Source: Flavobacteriales bacterium
GTDB lineage: Bacteria > Bacteroidota > Bacteroidia > NS11-12g > UBA9320
DNA: 64,000 nucleotides
Assembly (NCBI GenBank): GCA_020635435.1
Contig: JACJZU010000001.1
Location: 310,001 to 374,000 of the forward strand
Direction: 5' to 3'
This document shows, in pieces, positions 1 to 7,853 of the stretch. How positions within the stretch are numbered: the stretch's first letter is position 1; each line of letters begins with the position of its first letter. The notes beneath the pieces were generated by a model. It worked only from the letters and a program-made list of their open reading frames with translations. It was not told the DNA's origin and searched no databases. The position numbers were made by a program, and so were the translations under genes.

Positions 1-490
1 CTACGATATCTACTCCTACACCGGTTGAAACCCACAACTGATCATTGGAAATGGTTATATCGATTACGTTATTACTCCGAATGCTTCCCTGTTGCTCGTC
101 GAAAACCCGGAAGTCTCCATCCGATGTACGATAAAGGAAAACGCCTTTTCTCGCAGTAGCTATTGCAATGTATTCGTTTCCCCACGGTGCGATCCGGGTG
201 ATCTCTAGTCGGCCATAATCAATTCCTCCCGGTTTTCTGAATTCGATCAATTTCATAGCATTCCCGTCAAATCTGGCCAGCCCACGATAGGTCGCGATCC
301 AAACGAATCCGAATGAATCCCGGTAGATATCACGTGCTGCAATGGTTGCATCGTTTTGATTTCCTACGATCAAATGCTCAAATCGCTCCGGAATAAACGG
401 TTGAGACCTGGAGACTGAAATGAAAGCGGTTTGAATGATCACCAATAGTAAAAGTGGCGCAGAGATCTGACATCTATACATTCTTTTCAT
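1..490 (-). CDS. Two-component-regulator-type beta-propeller protein, N-terminal fragment
   Basis: The reading frame opens at the ATG at 488-490 and runs off the window's left edge, so only about 163 residues are visible. It begins with a basic, hydrophobic signal peptide (MKRMYRCQ, then LLLLVIIQTAFIS), cleaved probably near SRSQP. The following sequence has the Reg_prop pattern, with phrases such as IYRDSFGFVWIATYRGLARFDG and a second blade around NDQLWVSTGVGVDIV. These propellers usually form the periplasmic sensor part of hybrid histidine kinases or LytTR/LuxR-type one-component regulators in Bacteroidota. The kinase or DNA-binding part would lie outside the window, so the output domain is unknown. 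It follows the T9SS gene upstream by 46 bp on the same strand. The propeller call is firm; a signalling role is inferred. Confidence 0.7.
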   Translation of the reverse strand, partial: MKRMYRCQISAPLLLLVIIQTAFISVSRSQPFIPERFEHLIVGNQNDATIAARDIYRDSFGFVWIATYRGLARFDGNAMKLIEFRKPGGIDYGRLEITRIAPWGNEYIAIATARKGVFLYRTSDGDFRVFDEQQGSIRSNNVIDITISNDQLWVSTGVGVDIV

Positions 491-536
491 AGCCTATCGA
501 TTTGATGAAACCGACAAGTTAGCGAATTATAAATGA

Positions 537-2276
537 TTAAAAGCCCGTGCATATAAATCGGGTTGAATACATGTGATCAAGGACCAGAAAATAGATCCCG
601 GTTTTCATATCATTTACCGCAAGTTCAGACATCTCGTTACTTAATGGAATAACACCTTGCATGATCAGTCGTCCTTGTAAATCGAATATCTGGTAATCCA
701 TCTCGATCCCGGAAATTCCAGAAACATTGACTTGCAGTATTCCTGATTTGTACTGAGCGCTAACAGAATGGTTCAAGTACAATTGTTGCAAACCTGTACT
801 TCCCCCGTATTTATACCTCTGTGCAAACAGATCAACATCGGCATCCGATCCCGATTGGCCCATAGTTCTCCGCCAATCCTCCCATGCACAGTATAAAATG
901 TCGTCCCCATTTACAGCAATTTTTGGAACACCTTTATCCTCCGGATAGCTACACAACAGGGCGTCTCCATTGATCAATTTGTTTCCGGATGTGTCAAACT
1001 TTTGCGTAACTATTGCAGCCTCCGAACCGGGATTTCGAGTCGTTTCGTTCCAGGCAACCCAAACTCCACCATCCCCGGAGCGTGCCAGATTGCTTAGGTA
1101 GGTTATGTCGGAATTGATCAAACGCGGACTCCAGGATCGATTCCCCGATGTGTCGAACCGGACTATTTCATATTCATCCACTGAGTTCACCGGGTAACTG
1201 AAGTATATACCTCCGTACATATCACACTCCAAATCCAGGAAACCTCCGGCTAAGTTGCCCGATTCGATCTGTACACCATCCTCCGTCCACAATTTGGCAC
1301 CGTTCAAATCCAATCGCTGTGCATACAAAGCCCCAATTTTCCAGCTTGAATTCCTCTTGTCTCGCCAGCATACGTAAATATTACCTTCCTGATCTGCCTC
1401 AATTTTGGGAAGTTCCTCGTTGCCCGGCATTTTGGAGATGGGGAAACCACGTTCGAATACTATTCCTGCCAAAGTATCTCTATCGGGTTCCCAAAACCTT
1501 GTACCGGAAGCATCCACCCTATGGCCATATATATTCCCTGCCAGTGATGTATTCAGGCTGCTCTCTTCATAGACCAGCACAGCGCCGCCAAAACCATCCG
1601 CACAAAGATCCCACTCAATACCAGGGGCAAATGGTTGTGAAGATTGATGTATCAACATTCCTCCCTTATCCCATTTTGCAGTGCCATTTTGATCGAACCG
1701 TTGCATCCAGAATCCTTTGGATCTCCCCGCCTGAAAGTCGCCTCCATCGCGAAATGCGCAAATGGCACCTCCTTGGTCATCGCTTACAAGAAGAGGCATA
1801 CTTTGTTCCCCGGCTTCGAGTACAATGCTTTTTCCTACAGCACCCCAAAGTAGGGCACCTTGGCTATTGATGTGCTGCCCCCAAATATCTGTAGATGTCT
1901 GTTGCGGTTGATTGGCACGGTCGCGATGATCGGCCCAAACTGCAATTACACCTCCTGCCCCGTCGGCAATAGCCCGAAGGTGTGCCTGATGCCAGGATGT
2001 AGGTGCTATCCGGATTCCACCTTCTGGCCATTTCGCATCTCCGACTGAATCGTAATGTTGCACATAGATTTGAGCAATGTTCACCGAATCTCGCTCATCC
2101 TGCCAAAGGAAGAAACACCCTCCTTCGTTGTCCGGCACTACTACCTGATTGTATTGTGCGCCGTCTTCAAAAACGATCTTGCGATTGTTATAAATGTCAT
2201 CCCATTGAGCATAAACTTCGATGCTCATGAGGATAAGGATGGGTATAATACCCAAAGCTTTATTTCTGAAAATCAT
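537..2276 (-). CDS. Secreted propeller-like protein with T9SS type A sorting domain
   Basis: A 579-residue protein with a signal peptide (ALGIIPILILMSIEVYAQ) and a C-terminal domain of about 80 residues that ends in the T9SS type A pattern (IFDLQGRLI, then MKTGIYFLVL). It should be exported through the outer membrane by type IX secretion. Between these lie about eight degenerate repeats of the form Q-x-[FY/L]-D-xx-G-xx-x-W (VQHYDSVGDAKW, MQRFDQNGTAKW, AQRLDLNGAKLW, IVRFDTSGNRSW), often preceded by W-x-D-x-R (WQDERDS, WADHRDR, WRDKRNS, WEDWRRT). The spacing suggests a seven- or eight-bladed beta-propeller. It sits 32 bp after a lipoprotein gene and 46 bp before the sensor fragment, all on the minus strand, so a transcriptional unit is likely. 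No catalytic motif was recognised. Confidence 0.8.
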   Translation of the reverse strand: MIFRNKALGIIPILILMSIEVYAQWDDIYNNRKIVFEDGAQYNQVVVPDNEGGCFFLWQDERDSVNIAQIYVQHYDSVGDAKWPEGGIRIAPTSWHQAHLRAIADGAGGVIAVWADHRDRANQPQQTSTDIWGQHINSQGALLWGAVGKSIVLEAGEQSMPLLVSDDQGGAICAFRDGGDFQAGRSKGFWMQRFDQNGTAKWDKGGMLIHQSSQPFAPGIEWDLCADGFGGAVLVYEESSLNTSLAGNIYGHRVDASGTRFWEPDRDTLAGIVFERGFPISKMPGNEELPKIEADQEGNIYVCWRDKRNSSWKIGALYAQRLDLNGAKLWTEDGVQIESGNLAGGFLDLECDMYGGIYFSYPVNSVDEYEIVRFDTSGNRSWSPRLINSDITYLSNLARSGDGGVWVAWNETTRNPGSEAAIVTQKFDTSGNKLINGDALLCSYPEDKGVPKIAVNGDDILYCAWEDWRRTMGQSGSDADVDLFAQRYKYGGSTGLQQLYLNHSVSAQYKSGILQVNVSGISGIEMDYQIFDLQGRLIMQGVIPLSNEMSELAVNDMKTGIYFLVLDHMYSTRFICTGF

Positions 2277-2308
2277 GATGTTATTATCTGGTTAGCCCCT
2301 GGGCATAC

Positions 2309-2881
2309 TCAATTTGACTTGATGTTCACGCCTTTAAATGTTCCGCTGACTGTTATCGTCCGGGTTCCGTCCGAATTCTCGAATGTCCCATTCAATTCTG
2401 CTGCGATAAAATACTCGTTCAAAGCTCCTACTGAAGCATAAAGATCTACTTTGTCAATTTTAAGTGATCCGCTTTTTGCCAGGAATGGCGTGGCATCACC
2501 GAGGGTAAATACAGCTGCCATTGCAGAAGTGAGGTCATAGGTTCCGGTTTTCACACCGCCGGTAGACCCCGCAAAGCTGAAAGCCGGTCCGGCAGCACCG
2601 ATCTTCCCCAAACAGTTGAGCGCAAACAACTTGGCATTTTCATTATAGCTACCGTTGCAGGATGCCGTATTACCATTCTGTTTCGGAAAGTTAAAACTGA
2701 TGGTCTCAATTACAGTTCCATTTTCAGTCGCCTGTATATCCACAATTAAATCGGGAATCGAGCTACTCGTGTTGTTGTTCTGTGGTTCCGGATCATCGGA
2801 TTCATCTTTACAAGCACTACAGGCCAAAGTTGTGAAAGCCAGTAATGCCAGGATCATTTGGGTGTTTTTAATTGTTTTCAT
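2309..2881 (-). CDS. Putative lipoprotein of unknown function
   Basis: A 190-residue protein with a signal peptide (MILALLAFTTLACSAC) containing Cys21 and Cys24. Either could be the lipidated residue, and neither lipobox is canonical. An acidic, Asn-rich linker follows (KDESDDPEPQNNNTSSS), typical of lipoproteins exported to the surface in Bacteroidota. The remaining 140 residues look like a beta-sandwich with alternating hydrophobics and end in a strand-rich segment (TITVSGTFKG). Two internal cysteines (TASCNGSYNENAKLFALNCLG) may form a disulfide. No family was recognised. It is the first gene of a probable three-gene minus-strand cluster. The 231 bp between it and murF-alr show no gene and no clear terminator. 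Confidence 0.6.
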   Translation of the reverse strand: MKTIKNTQMILALLAFTTLACSACKDESDDPEPQNNNTSSSIPDLIVDIQATENGTVIETISFNFPKQNGNTASCNGSYNENAKLFALNCLGKIGAAGPAFSFAGSTGGVKTGTYDLTSAMAAVFTLGDATPFLAKSGSLKIDKVDLYASVGALNEYFIAAELNGTFENSDGTRTITVSGTFKGVNIKSN

Positions 2882-3112
2882 GCTAATTACTTTTTGGTTG
2901 AAGCGAAGTACGTGCGCACATGAAGGCCTTTCAATTACTCATATGAGGTAAAATGGGTGAGCCATACTCCGAAGAATGAAGAGTTAGCGATGCAGAGGAT
3001 AGAATATCCGGTTAAACGCGAGTCTCAGAGATTGAAAAGAAGGTTCTAAGTCTCGGGGTTGGGCGGACATCAGAAGGTTGAATCAGAGCGGGCTAATCCA
3101 TGAGGACTCTAC

Positions 3113-5593
3113 TCACTCCCTCAAATAAACCCGCTTCACCCTTGCTGAAACTGAGGTGAGTATCTCGTAAGGTATGGTCTCCAGGCGGGCGGCCAATTCC
3201 TCTATACCGGGCTTTGAACCGAAGACGATGACCTCGTCGCCCTCCCTGCAGGATATTCCGCTTACATCGCACATGGTCATGTCCATACAGATATTCCCCA
3301 CAATGGGTGCCGGCTTGCCATGTATCATCAGCGATCCGCCACCCCGGCTGAGTCGTCTGTCCAATCCGTCGGCGTAACCGATCGCAACTACTGCAATGCG
3401 CCGGTCATGGTCTGCAATGGAGTGGCGACCATAACCCACCGACTCCCCCGCTTTTAGTGTTCGGATCTGAGAGATAATGCTTCGCAGGGTTCCCACGGGT
3501 TGCAGTTTTGCGCTTGCTTTACCGGAGGGATCCACACCATAAAGTCCGATCCCCACCCGAACCATATCGCCCGAACGTTCGGGAAAGCGGGTTGCTCCAC
3601 TCGAATTCAGGGTATGTTTGAGAGGTTGGTAGCCCAGTTGTTCTGCGATCTTTTCGTATAGTCGATCGAAGCGGTCAAGTTGTGCAGTGGTATACTTATC
3701 GTGTTCGGGTAGATCGCTGGAAGTGAGATGGGTGAAAACACTCTGTATGCGTATGAGTTCATTTTCGGTTAGAACTCTGAACAGCTCGCCGAGATCTTTT
3801 TCCTCCATTCCGAGTCGATTCATCCCCGTATTGAATTCCAGATGTACTTTAACCTCGGAGATGCCTTTGGAATTGGCTACCTGAGCCATACGGGCAAGCA
3901 GTTCCGGCCGGTAAATGGCCGGTTCCAACTCCTGTTCGAGCATGAGGCTGAATGCTCCCGGATCCGGATTCATCACCATAACCGGTACGGTTATACCGGC
4001 CTTTCGAAGTGCAACTCCTTCGTCGGCATAGGCCACGCCCAGATAATCCACACCGTGAAACGCAAGTTGACGGGCTATTTCGTGTCCGCCACTTCCATAA
4101 GAGAATGCCTTAACCATGGCCATGATGCGGACACGGGCGGGAAGTATGGATCGAAAATACCTGAAATTATGCGTCAGAGCGTTCAGGTTGATCTCCAAAA
4201 CGGTGCGGTGCATCTGTTTCTCAAGGAATTGCTCGATGCGTTCAAAACGGAAATTCCGGGCACCTTTGAGGAGTATGGTCTCGTCGTTGAATTCGTAAAC
4301 GGATGTCTTCTTCAGGAACTCACCGGTGGAATCGTAGAAATTGCGAACGGGTACATTGAATCGCTCTGCCTGTTTGGCGATGTGCTTGCCGATACCGATC
4401 AGCCGATCCACGCGAAATCCGTTCAATAATTCATTCACACGCGTGTAGAGCTGTTCGTCGCTCCGATCACTCTGCTGTATGTCCGACAGGATCACAGTGC
4501 GCCTGCCACCTTGCTGCAATTGGGCCATCCATTCGAGGGCGATCTCAAAGGATTTCAGGTCGCTGTTGTAGAAATCGCTGATGAGCGTGCAGCCATTGGC
4601 CCCTTCTTTTTGGTTCAGGCGCATTTCGATGGCCTGGAGCTCTTTCAAACCGCTTAGCATGTCCTCCACCGGCACATGGAGGATCATTCCAATGGCAAAG
4701 GCATGTAGGGCATTTTCCAGACTGGCTTCATCGGAATAAGGGATCATCGCCTTCCAGCTCTCAAGGCCCCGTTCGATCACAAAATGCGTCTCCCGCAATT
4801 TCCTGTTGATCTGACTTACGCGAAACAGATCCGAATCAGATGGTTGCACGGTGTCCGTTGACCAGGAACACAATTCCAATTGTGGTCGTCGTTTGGCGAA
4901 TTGCACAATATGTTCCTGCAACTCACCGGGCGACCGTCGATAGATGAGTTTCCGGGCATCGCTGAATAGAAGGAGTTTCTCTTCGATCTTTTGGTCAATA
5001 TCCGTAAAACCCGAGGCATGGGCATCACCAATATTCGTGAATAGGCCTATTTGAGGTTTGATCATAGCCTCCAAACGAGCCATTTCCCCTGTTTCGCTGA
5101 TACCGGCCTCCAGGATGGCCACTTCATGCGAAGCCTCTATGTTCCAAACCGAAATGGGAACTCCCAGCTGGCTGTTGTAACTCTTCGGGCTGCGGTAGAT
5201 CCTGCGGTGTTTGTGCAGAAGCTGATAGGCCCATTCCTTCACGATCGTTTTACCGTTACTTCCCGTAATGCCAATAACCTTACCACCAAATTCCATCCGG
5301 TGCTGAGCGGCCATGCGTTGCAATGCAGCCAGCGTATCAGACACCAACAGGAATGAACAGGTAGCATCCCCGAGATCCGGTATTCGTTCTACGATAAAAA
5401 CACGCACTCCGCGTTGCAAGAGAGAGCGGATATAGACATGTCCATCGTGCGCGGTTCCGCTGAATGCGAAGAAGGCCGAATGCTCCGGAATATGTCCCGT
5501 GCGGGAATCTGTGAGAATATGCGCTATCCCGTTCTCAGCGGAACCCTGCAATTCTGCTCCGATCCATTTGGCGAGTTTACCTGCATTCAGCAT
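3113..5593 (-). CDS. murF-alr: Bifunctional MurF ligase / alanine racemase
   Basis: An 826-residue fusion of two peptidoglycan-precursor enzymes, an arrangement known in Bacteroidota. Residues 1-455 are UDP-MurNAc-tripeptide:D-Ala-D-Ala ligase, with the Mur ligase ATP loop GITGSNGKT at 108-116 and NALHAFAIG and DFYNSDLKS in the middle and C-terminal domains. Residues 461-826 are alanine racemase: the PLP lysine is Lys495 in AMVKAFSYGSG, and the opposing catalytic tyrosine is Tyr740 in AIGYADG. The racemase makes the D-Ala that feeds the D-Ala-D-Ala substrate of the ligase half, so the fusion joins supply and use in the cytoplasm. The ATG at 5591-5593 lies 7 bp downstream of a TAnnTTTG element. 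It is divergent from recX. Key residues of both halves are present. Confidence 0.95.
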   Translation of the reverse strand: MLNAGKLAKWIGAELQGSAENGIAHILTDSRTGHIPEHSAFFAFSGTAHDGHVYIRSLLQRGVRVFIVERIPDLGDATCSFLLVSDTLAALQRMAAQHRMEFGGKVIGITGSNGKTIVKEWAYQLLHKHRRIYRSPKSYNSQLGVPISVWNIEASHEVAILEAGISETGEMARLEAMIKPQIGLFTNIGDAHASGFTDIDQKIEEKLLLFSDARKLIYRRSPGELQEHIVQFAKRRPQLELCSWSTDTVQPSDSDLFRVSQINRKLRETHFVIERGLESWKAMIPYSDEASLENALHAFAIGMILHVPVEDMLSGLKELQAIEMRLNQKEGANGCTLISDFYNSDLKSFEIALEWMAQLQQGGRRTVILSDIQQSDRSDEQLYTRVNELLNGFRVDRLIGIGKHIAKQAERFNVPVRNFYDSTGEFLKKTSVYEFNDETILLKGARNFRFERIEQFLEKQMHRTVLEINLNALTHNFRYFRSILPARVRIMAMVKAFSYGSGGHEIARQLAFHGVDYLGVAYADEGVALRKAGITVPVMVMNPDPGAFSLMLEQELEPAIYRPELLARMAQVANSKGISEVKVHLEFNTGMNRLGMEEKDLGELFRVLTENELIRIQSVFTHLTSSDLPEHDKYTTAQLDRFDRLYEKIAEQLGYQPLKHTLNSSGATRFPERSGDMVRVGIGLYGVDPSGKASAKLQPVGTLRSIISQIRTLKAGESVGYGRHSIADHDRRIAVVAIGYADGLDRRLSRGGGSLMIHGKPAPIVGNICMDMTMCDVSGISCREGDEVIVFGSKPGIEELAARLETIPYEILTSVSARVKRVYLRE

Positions 5594-5600
5594 TGACCGA

Positions 5601-5608
5601 CAAAATTA
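5601..5608 (-). promoter_or_regulatory. Bacteroidota -7 promoter element for murF-alr
   Basis: The minus strand reads TAATTTTG, a full match to TAnnTTTG, seven bases before the murF-alr ATG, implying a very short or absent leader. No TTTG -33 box was picked out. Confidence 0.55.
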
Positions 5609-5661
5609 ATCGGATGCACGCCATTTCCTCCGCAGCGTATGCATTCGCGAGGCAATCCCAC

Positions 5662-5669
5662 TATTTTTG
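5662..5669 (+). promoter_or_regulatory. Bacteroidota -7 promoter element for recX
   Basis: TATTTTTG matches TAnnTTTG. It includes the TTG at 5667, the most upstream possible recX start, so that TTG is more likely promoter than codon. It favours the GTG at 5679. Confidence 0.5.
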
Positions 5670-5678
5670 AGGCTATTG

Positions 5679-6164
5679 GTGAAAGTTCGAAAACAGAAAT
5701 ACAACGTATCAGAAGCCAAACAGCTGATCGCATCCTTTTGCGCATATCGGGAACGCTGCCACAGCGAGGTGCGGAGCAGGCTTTACGATTATGGTTTATA
5801 TGGGGATGATGTCGAAGAACTCATCTCGGAGATGATACAGTTGGGTTATTTGGATGAAACGCGTTTCGCCAAGGCCTTTGCTCGGGGCAAATTTCTATAC
5901 AACCATTGGGGGCGGGACAAGATCCGCAGGGCGCTGCAAGCCAAACAGATCAGTGAGGCCTGTATTGAATTGGGTATGCTGGAGATCAATGAGACGGATT
6001 ACTACCACAAAATCCAAAAACTGGCCCGGACCAGATCGGAATCCCTACGGGAAAGCAATGTATTCCTCAAAAACCAAAAAGTGGCCCGCTATCTGATCGG
6101 AAAAGGATTTGAGCACAATCTGGTCTGGGAGGTCATCAAAGATCTGGGCGAATCCGAGTCCTGA
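5679..6164 (+). CDS. recX: Regulatory protein RecX
   Basis: About 161 residues, all helical, with the three-helix repeat pattern of RecX, which binds RecA filaments and limits their activity. Typical phrases are FCAYRERCHSEVRSRLYDYG near the N-terminus, LISEMIQLGYLDETRFAKAFARG in the middle and YLIGKGFEHNLVWEVI at the end. There is no early ATG. The frame can open at TTG 5667, TTG 5676 or GTG 5679. The first overlaps the apparent promoter element, so GTG 5679 is chosen, giving the N-terminus VKVRKQKYNVSEA. The length is normal for the family. It is divergent from murF-alr with about 85 bp between them and is followed by a hairpin terminator. Confidence 0.88.
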   Translation: MKVRKQKYNVSEAKQLIASFCAYRERCHSEVRSRLYDYGLYGDDVEELISEMIQLGYLDETRFAKAFARGKFLYNHWGRDKIRRALQAKQISEACIELGMLEINETDYYHKIQKLARTRSESLRESNVFLKNQKVARYLIGKGFEHNLVWEVIKDLGESES

Positions 6165-6198
6165 ATCAAGGGAGCTATTCCTAAGCACTTAAATAAAA

Positions 6199-6225
6199 AA
6201 GCCGCCCCGGGATCCGGAACGGCTT
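6199..6225 (-). terminator. Intrinsic terminator between recX and the barrel gene
   Basis: AAGCCG at 6199-6204 pairs with CGGCTT at 6220-6225, with an inner CCGG/CCGG pair. Read on the minus strand, the hairpin is followed by a T-rich run (TTTTTTATTT), so it best terminates the minus-strand barrel gene. The hairpin also lies just after recX. Confidence 0.65.
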
Positions 6226-6244
6226 CTTTGGGTGGCATGTTCGA

Positions 6245-6988
6245 TCAATGCCTGATATATCTTCTGTTGGTGAGTTTGTACATATAGCAGATAGACGCCT
6301 GAATAGCGCTGTTCGTTTCGGTTACACCGCTCACATTACTGGTATTTCCGAAACCGATCAGGTAACGTGCATCCAAGCCTACGCGACTTTTGTCGTTCTC
6401 ATCGAGTTTAAAGGAAAAACCCAAACCAGCCATGGCTCCAAAATCGATCTCGTTAAAAGTACCTTCAGCTACATCGCCTTTTGCCCCAACCGTGGTTTGA
6501 GGGCCTGTACCATCGTTCATATCCACAGTTATGGAGGTTTCTGCTTGCGCTCCCAGACCGTAACCGAAATAGCCACCGGCATAGAGATGCAGGGAACTGA
6601 ATGATTGTTTCACCCTGTATGGGATCAATTGTTTGGGCTGAAGCGGAAGTTCGAAATTGATGTAGAGCGGAACCTGCGCATAGTCCAAATAGGATGTGGT
6701 TGTTGTGGTTGTTAACGTATTCCCGCTGGTTACCTGAAGTACCGACTCTGCGCCCATTTGAGAGTAGAGTGCATCCATTTGTACGGAAAGTTGATCGTGA
6801 AAGGTGTATTTCAGGGATAAACCTCCATGAATGCCCATTTTGGAATTGGTTTCAATTCCGGCCTGATTAGAGGAGATATTACTGAGGTTGATACCTGCCC
6901 TTGGACCGATCGAAAACTGAGCGGATGCGTGCAGGCTCAATGCCGATACCACCGCCATTAAAAAGAGAGATTTATTGATTCGCTTCAT
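6245..6988 (-). CDS. Outer-membrane beta-barrel protein (PorT family-like)
   Basis: A 247-residue protein when started at the ATG at 6986-6988. The frame is open further upstream, but that part is not signal-like, while MKRINKSLFLMAVVSALSLHASA is a clear signal peptide. The mature part opens with QFSIGPRAGINLSNI, typical of the outer-membrane beta-barrel family (PF13568-type) of Bacteroidota. Amphipathic strands follow, alternating with Gly/Ser/Thr-rich turns, such as YLDYAQVPLYINFELP, LHLYAGGYFGYGLGA and AMAGLGFSFKLD. The protein ends in a strand with the aromatic pair CYMYKL. The role is unknown; it is an integral outer-membrane protein by inference. A TAnnTTTG element lies 21 bp upstream of the chosen start, and a terminator follows. 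Confidence 0.8.
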   Translation of the reverse strand: MKRINKSLFLMAVVSALSLHASAQFSIGPRAGINLSNISSNQAGIETNSKMGIHGGLSLKYTFHDQLSVQMDALYSQMGAESVLQVTSGNTLTTTTTTSYLDYAQVPLYINFELPLQPKQLIPYRVKQSFSSLHLYAGGYFGYGLGAQAETSITVDMNDGTGPQTTVGAKGDVAEGTFNEIDFGAMAGLGFSFKLDENDKSRVGLDARYLIGFGNTSNVSGVTETNSAIQASICYMYKLTNRRYIRH

Positions 6989-7008
6989 ATGCTTGAACTC
7001 GAGGTGGA

Positions 7009-7016
7009 CAAATATA
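7009..7016 (-). promoter_or_regulatory. -7 promoter element for the barrel gene
   Basis: The minus strand reads TATATTTG, matching TAnnTTTG, 20 bases before the ATG at 6988. It supports that start over the longer reading frame. Confidence 0.5.
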
Positions 7017-7069
7017 AAACTACAAACGCCAATAATCGCGCATTCGTGTGTTTTTGGATATGGAAGCGG

Positions 7070-7077
7070 TACTTTTG
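7070..7077 (+). promoter_or_regulatory. -7 promoter element for lptB
   Basis: TACTTTTG matches TAnnTTTG and lies 14 bases before the lptB ATG at 7092. It supports that start over the upstream extension of the frame. Confidence 0.5.
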
Positions 7078-7091
7078 ATGCGGAAAAAGCG

Positions 7092-7817
7092 ATGATACTC
7101 CGGGCTGAAAATCTAGTTAAGCAATACCGCAAGCGCAAAGTGGTGAATGAAGTGAGTATCGAAGTGGCTCAAGGCGAGATCGTTGGTTTGCTCGGACCGA
7201 ACGGTGCGGGAAAAACGACCACTTTTTACATGGTTGTGGGTTTGATCAAACCGGATTCCGGCAGAGTCTATCTGGATTCGATCGACCTTACCAAAATGCC
7301 CATGTACAAACGTGCCCGGAACGGCATCGGTTACCTGCCGCAAGAGGCCAGTGTATTCAGGAACCTTACGGTGGAGGATAATATTCGCGCCATTCTGGAA
7401 CTCACATCGCTTTCCCGGTCTGCACAACGAGCACGGTTGGAGGAATTGATCGAGGAATTTGGCTTGGGTAAGGTTCGGAAGAATCTGGGGAATGTGCTCT
7501 CCGGTGGTGAACGCCGGCGCACCGAAATTGCCCGGGCCCTGGCCGCTGATCCGAAGTTCATCTTACTCGACGAACCTTTCGCCGGGGTTGACCCCATTGC
7601 GGTTGAGGATATTCAAAGTATTGTACGGCAATTGAGGGAAAAGAACATTGGTGTGCTCATAACCGATCACAATGTCCACGAAACCCTCAGCATCACCAGC
7701 CGGGCGTATTTGCTTTTTGAAGGCCGTATTCTGATGGCGGGAACCGCCGACGAACTCGCTCAGGATGAGCGTGTGCGCAAGGTTTATCTCGGGGAGAAGT
7801 TCGAGCTTCGGCCCTAA
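7092..7817 (+). CDS. lptB: LPS export ABC transporter ATP-binding protein LptB
   Basis: A 241-residue ABC ATPase, the usual LptB length. It powers the LptBFG complex that lifts lipopolysaccharide from the inner membrane into the Lpt bridge. Walker A is GPNGAGKTTT, the Q-loop region has GIGYLPQEASVFRNLTVEDN (characteristic of LptB), the signature is LSGGERRRTEIARAL, Walker B is FILLDEPFAGVDP and the H-loop is LITDHNVHETL. The ATG at 7092 is chosen because the N-terminus then starts MILRAENLVKQYRKR as in orthologues and a promoter element sits just upstream. It converges on the serine hydrolase gene with 36 bp between the stop codons. All ATPase motifs are intact; lptF and lptG are not in the window. 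Confidence 0.95.
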   Translation: MILRAENLVKQYRKRKVVNEVSIEVAQGEIVGLLGPNGAGKTTTFYMVVGLIKPDSGRVYLDSIDLTKMPMYKRARNGIGYLPQEASVFRNLTVEDNIRAILELTSLSRSAQRARLEELIEEFGLGKVRKNLGNVLSGGERRRTEIARALAADPKFILLDEPFAGVDPIAVEDIQSIVRQLREKNIGVLITDHNVHETLSITSRAYLLFEGRILMAGTADELAQDERVRKVYLGEKFELRP

Positions 7818-7853
7818 TCAGGCACTCAGAGATCAATGCTCTGCTTCAAGGAT

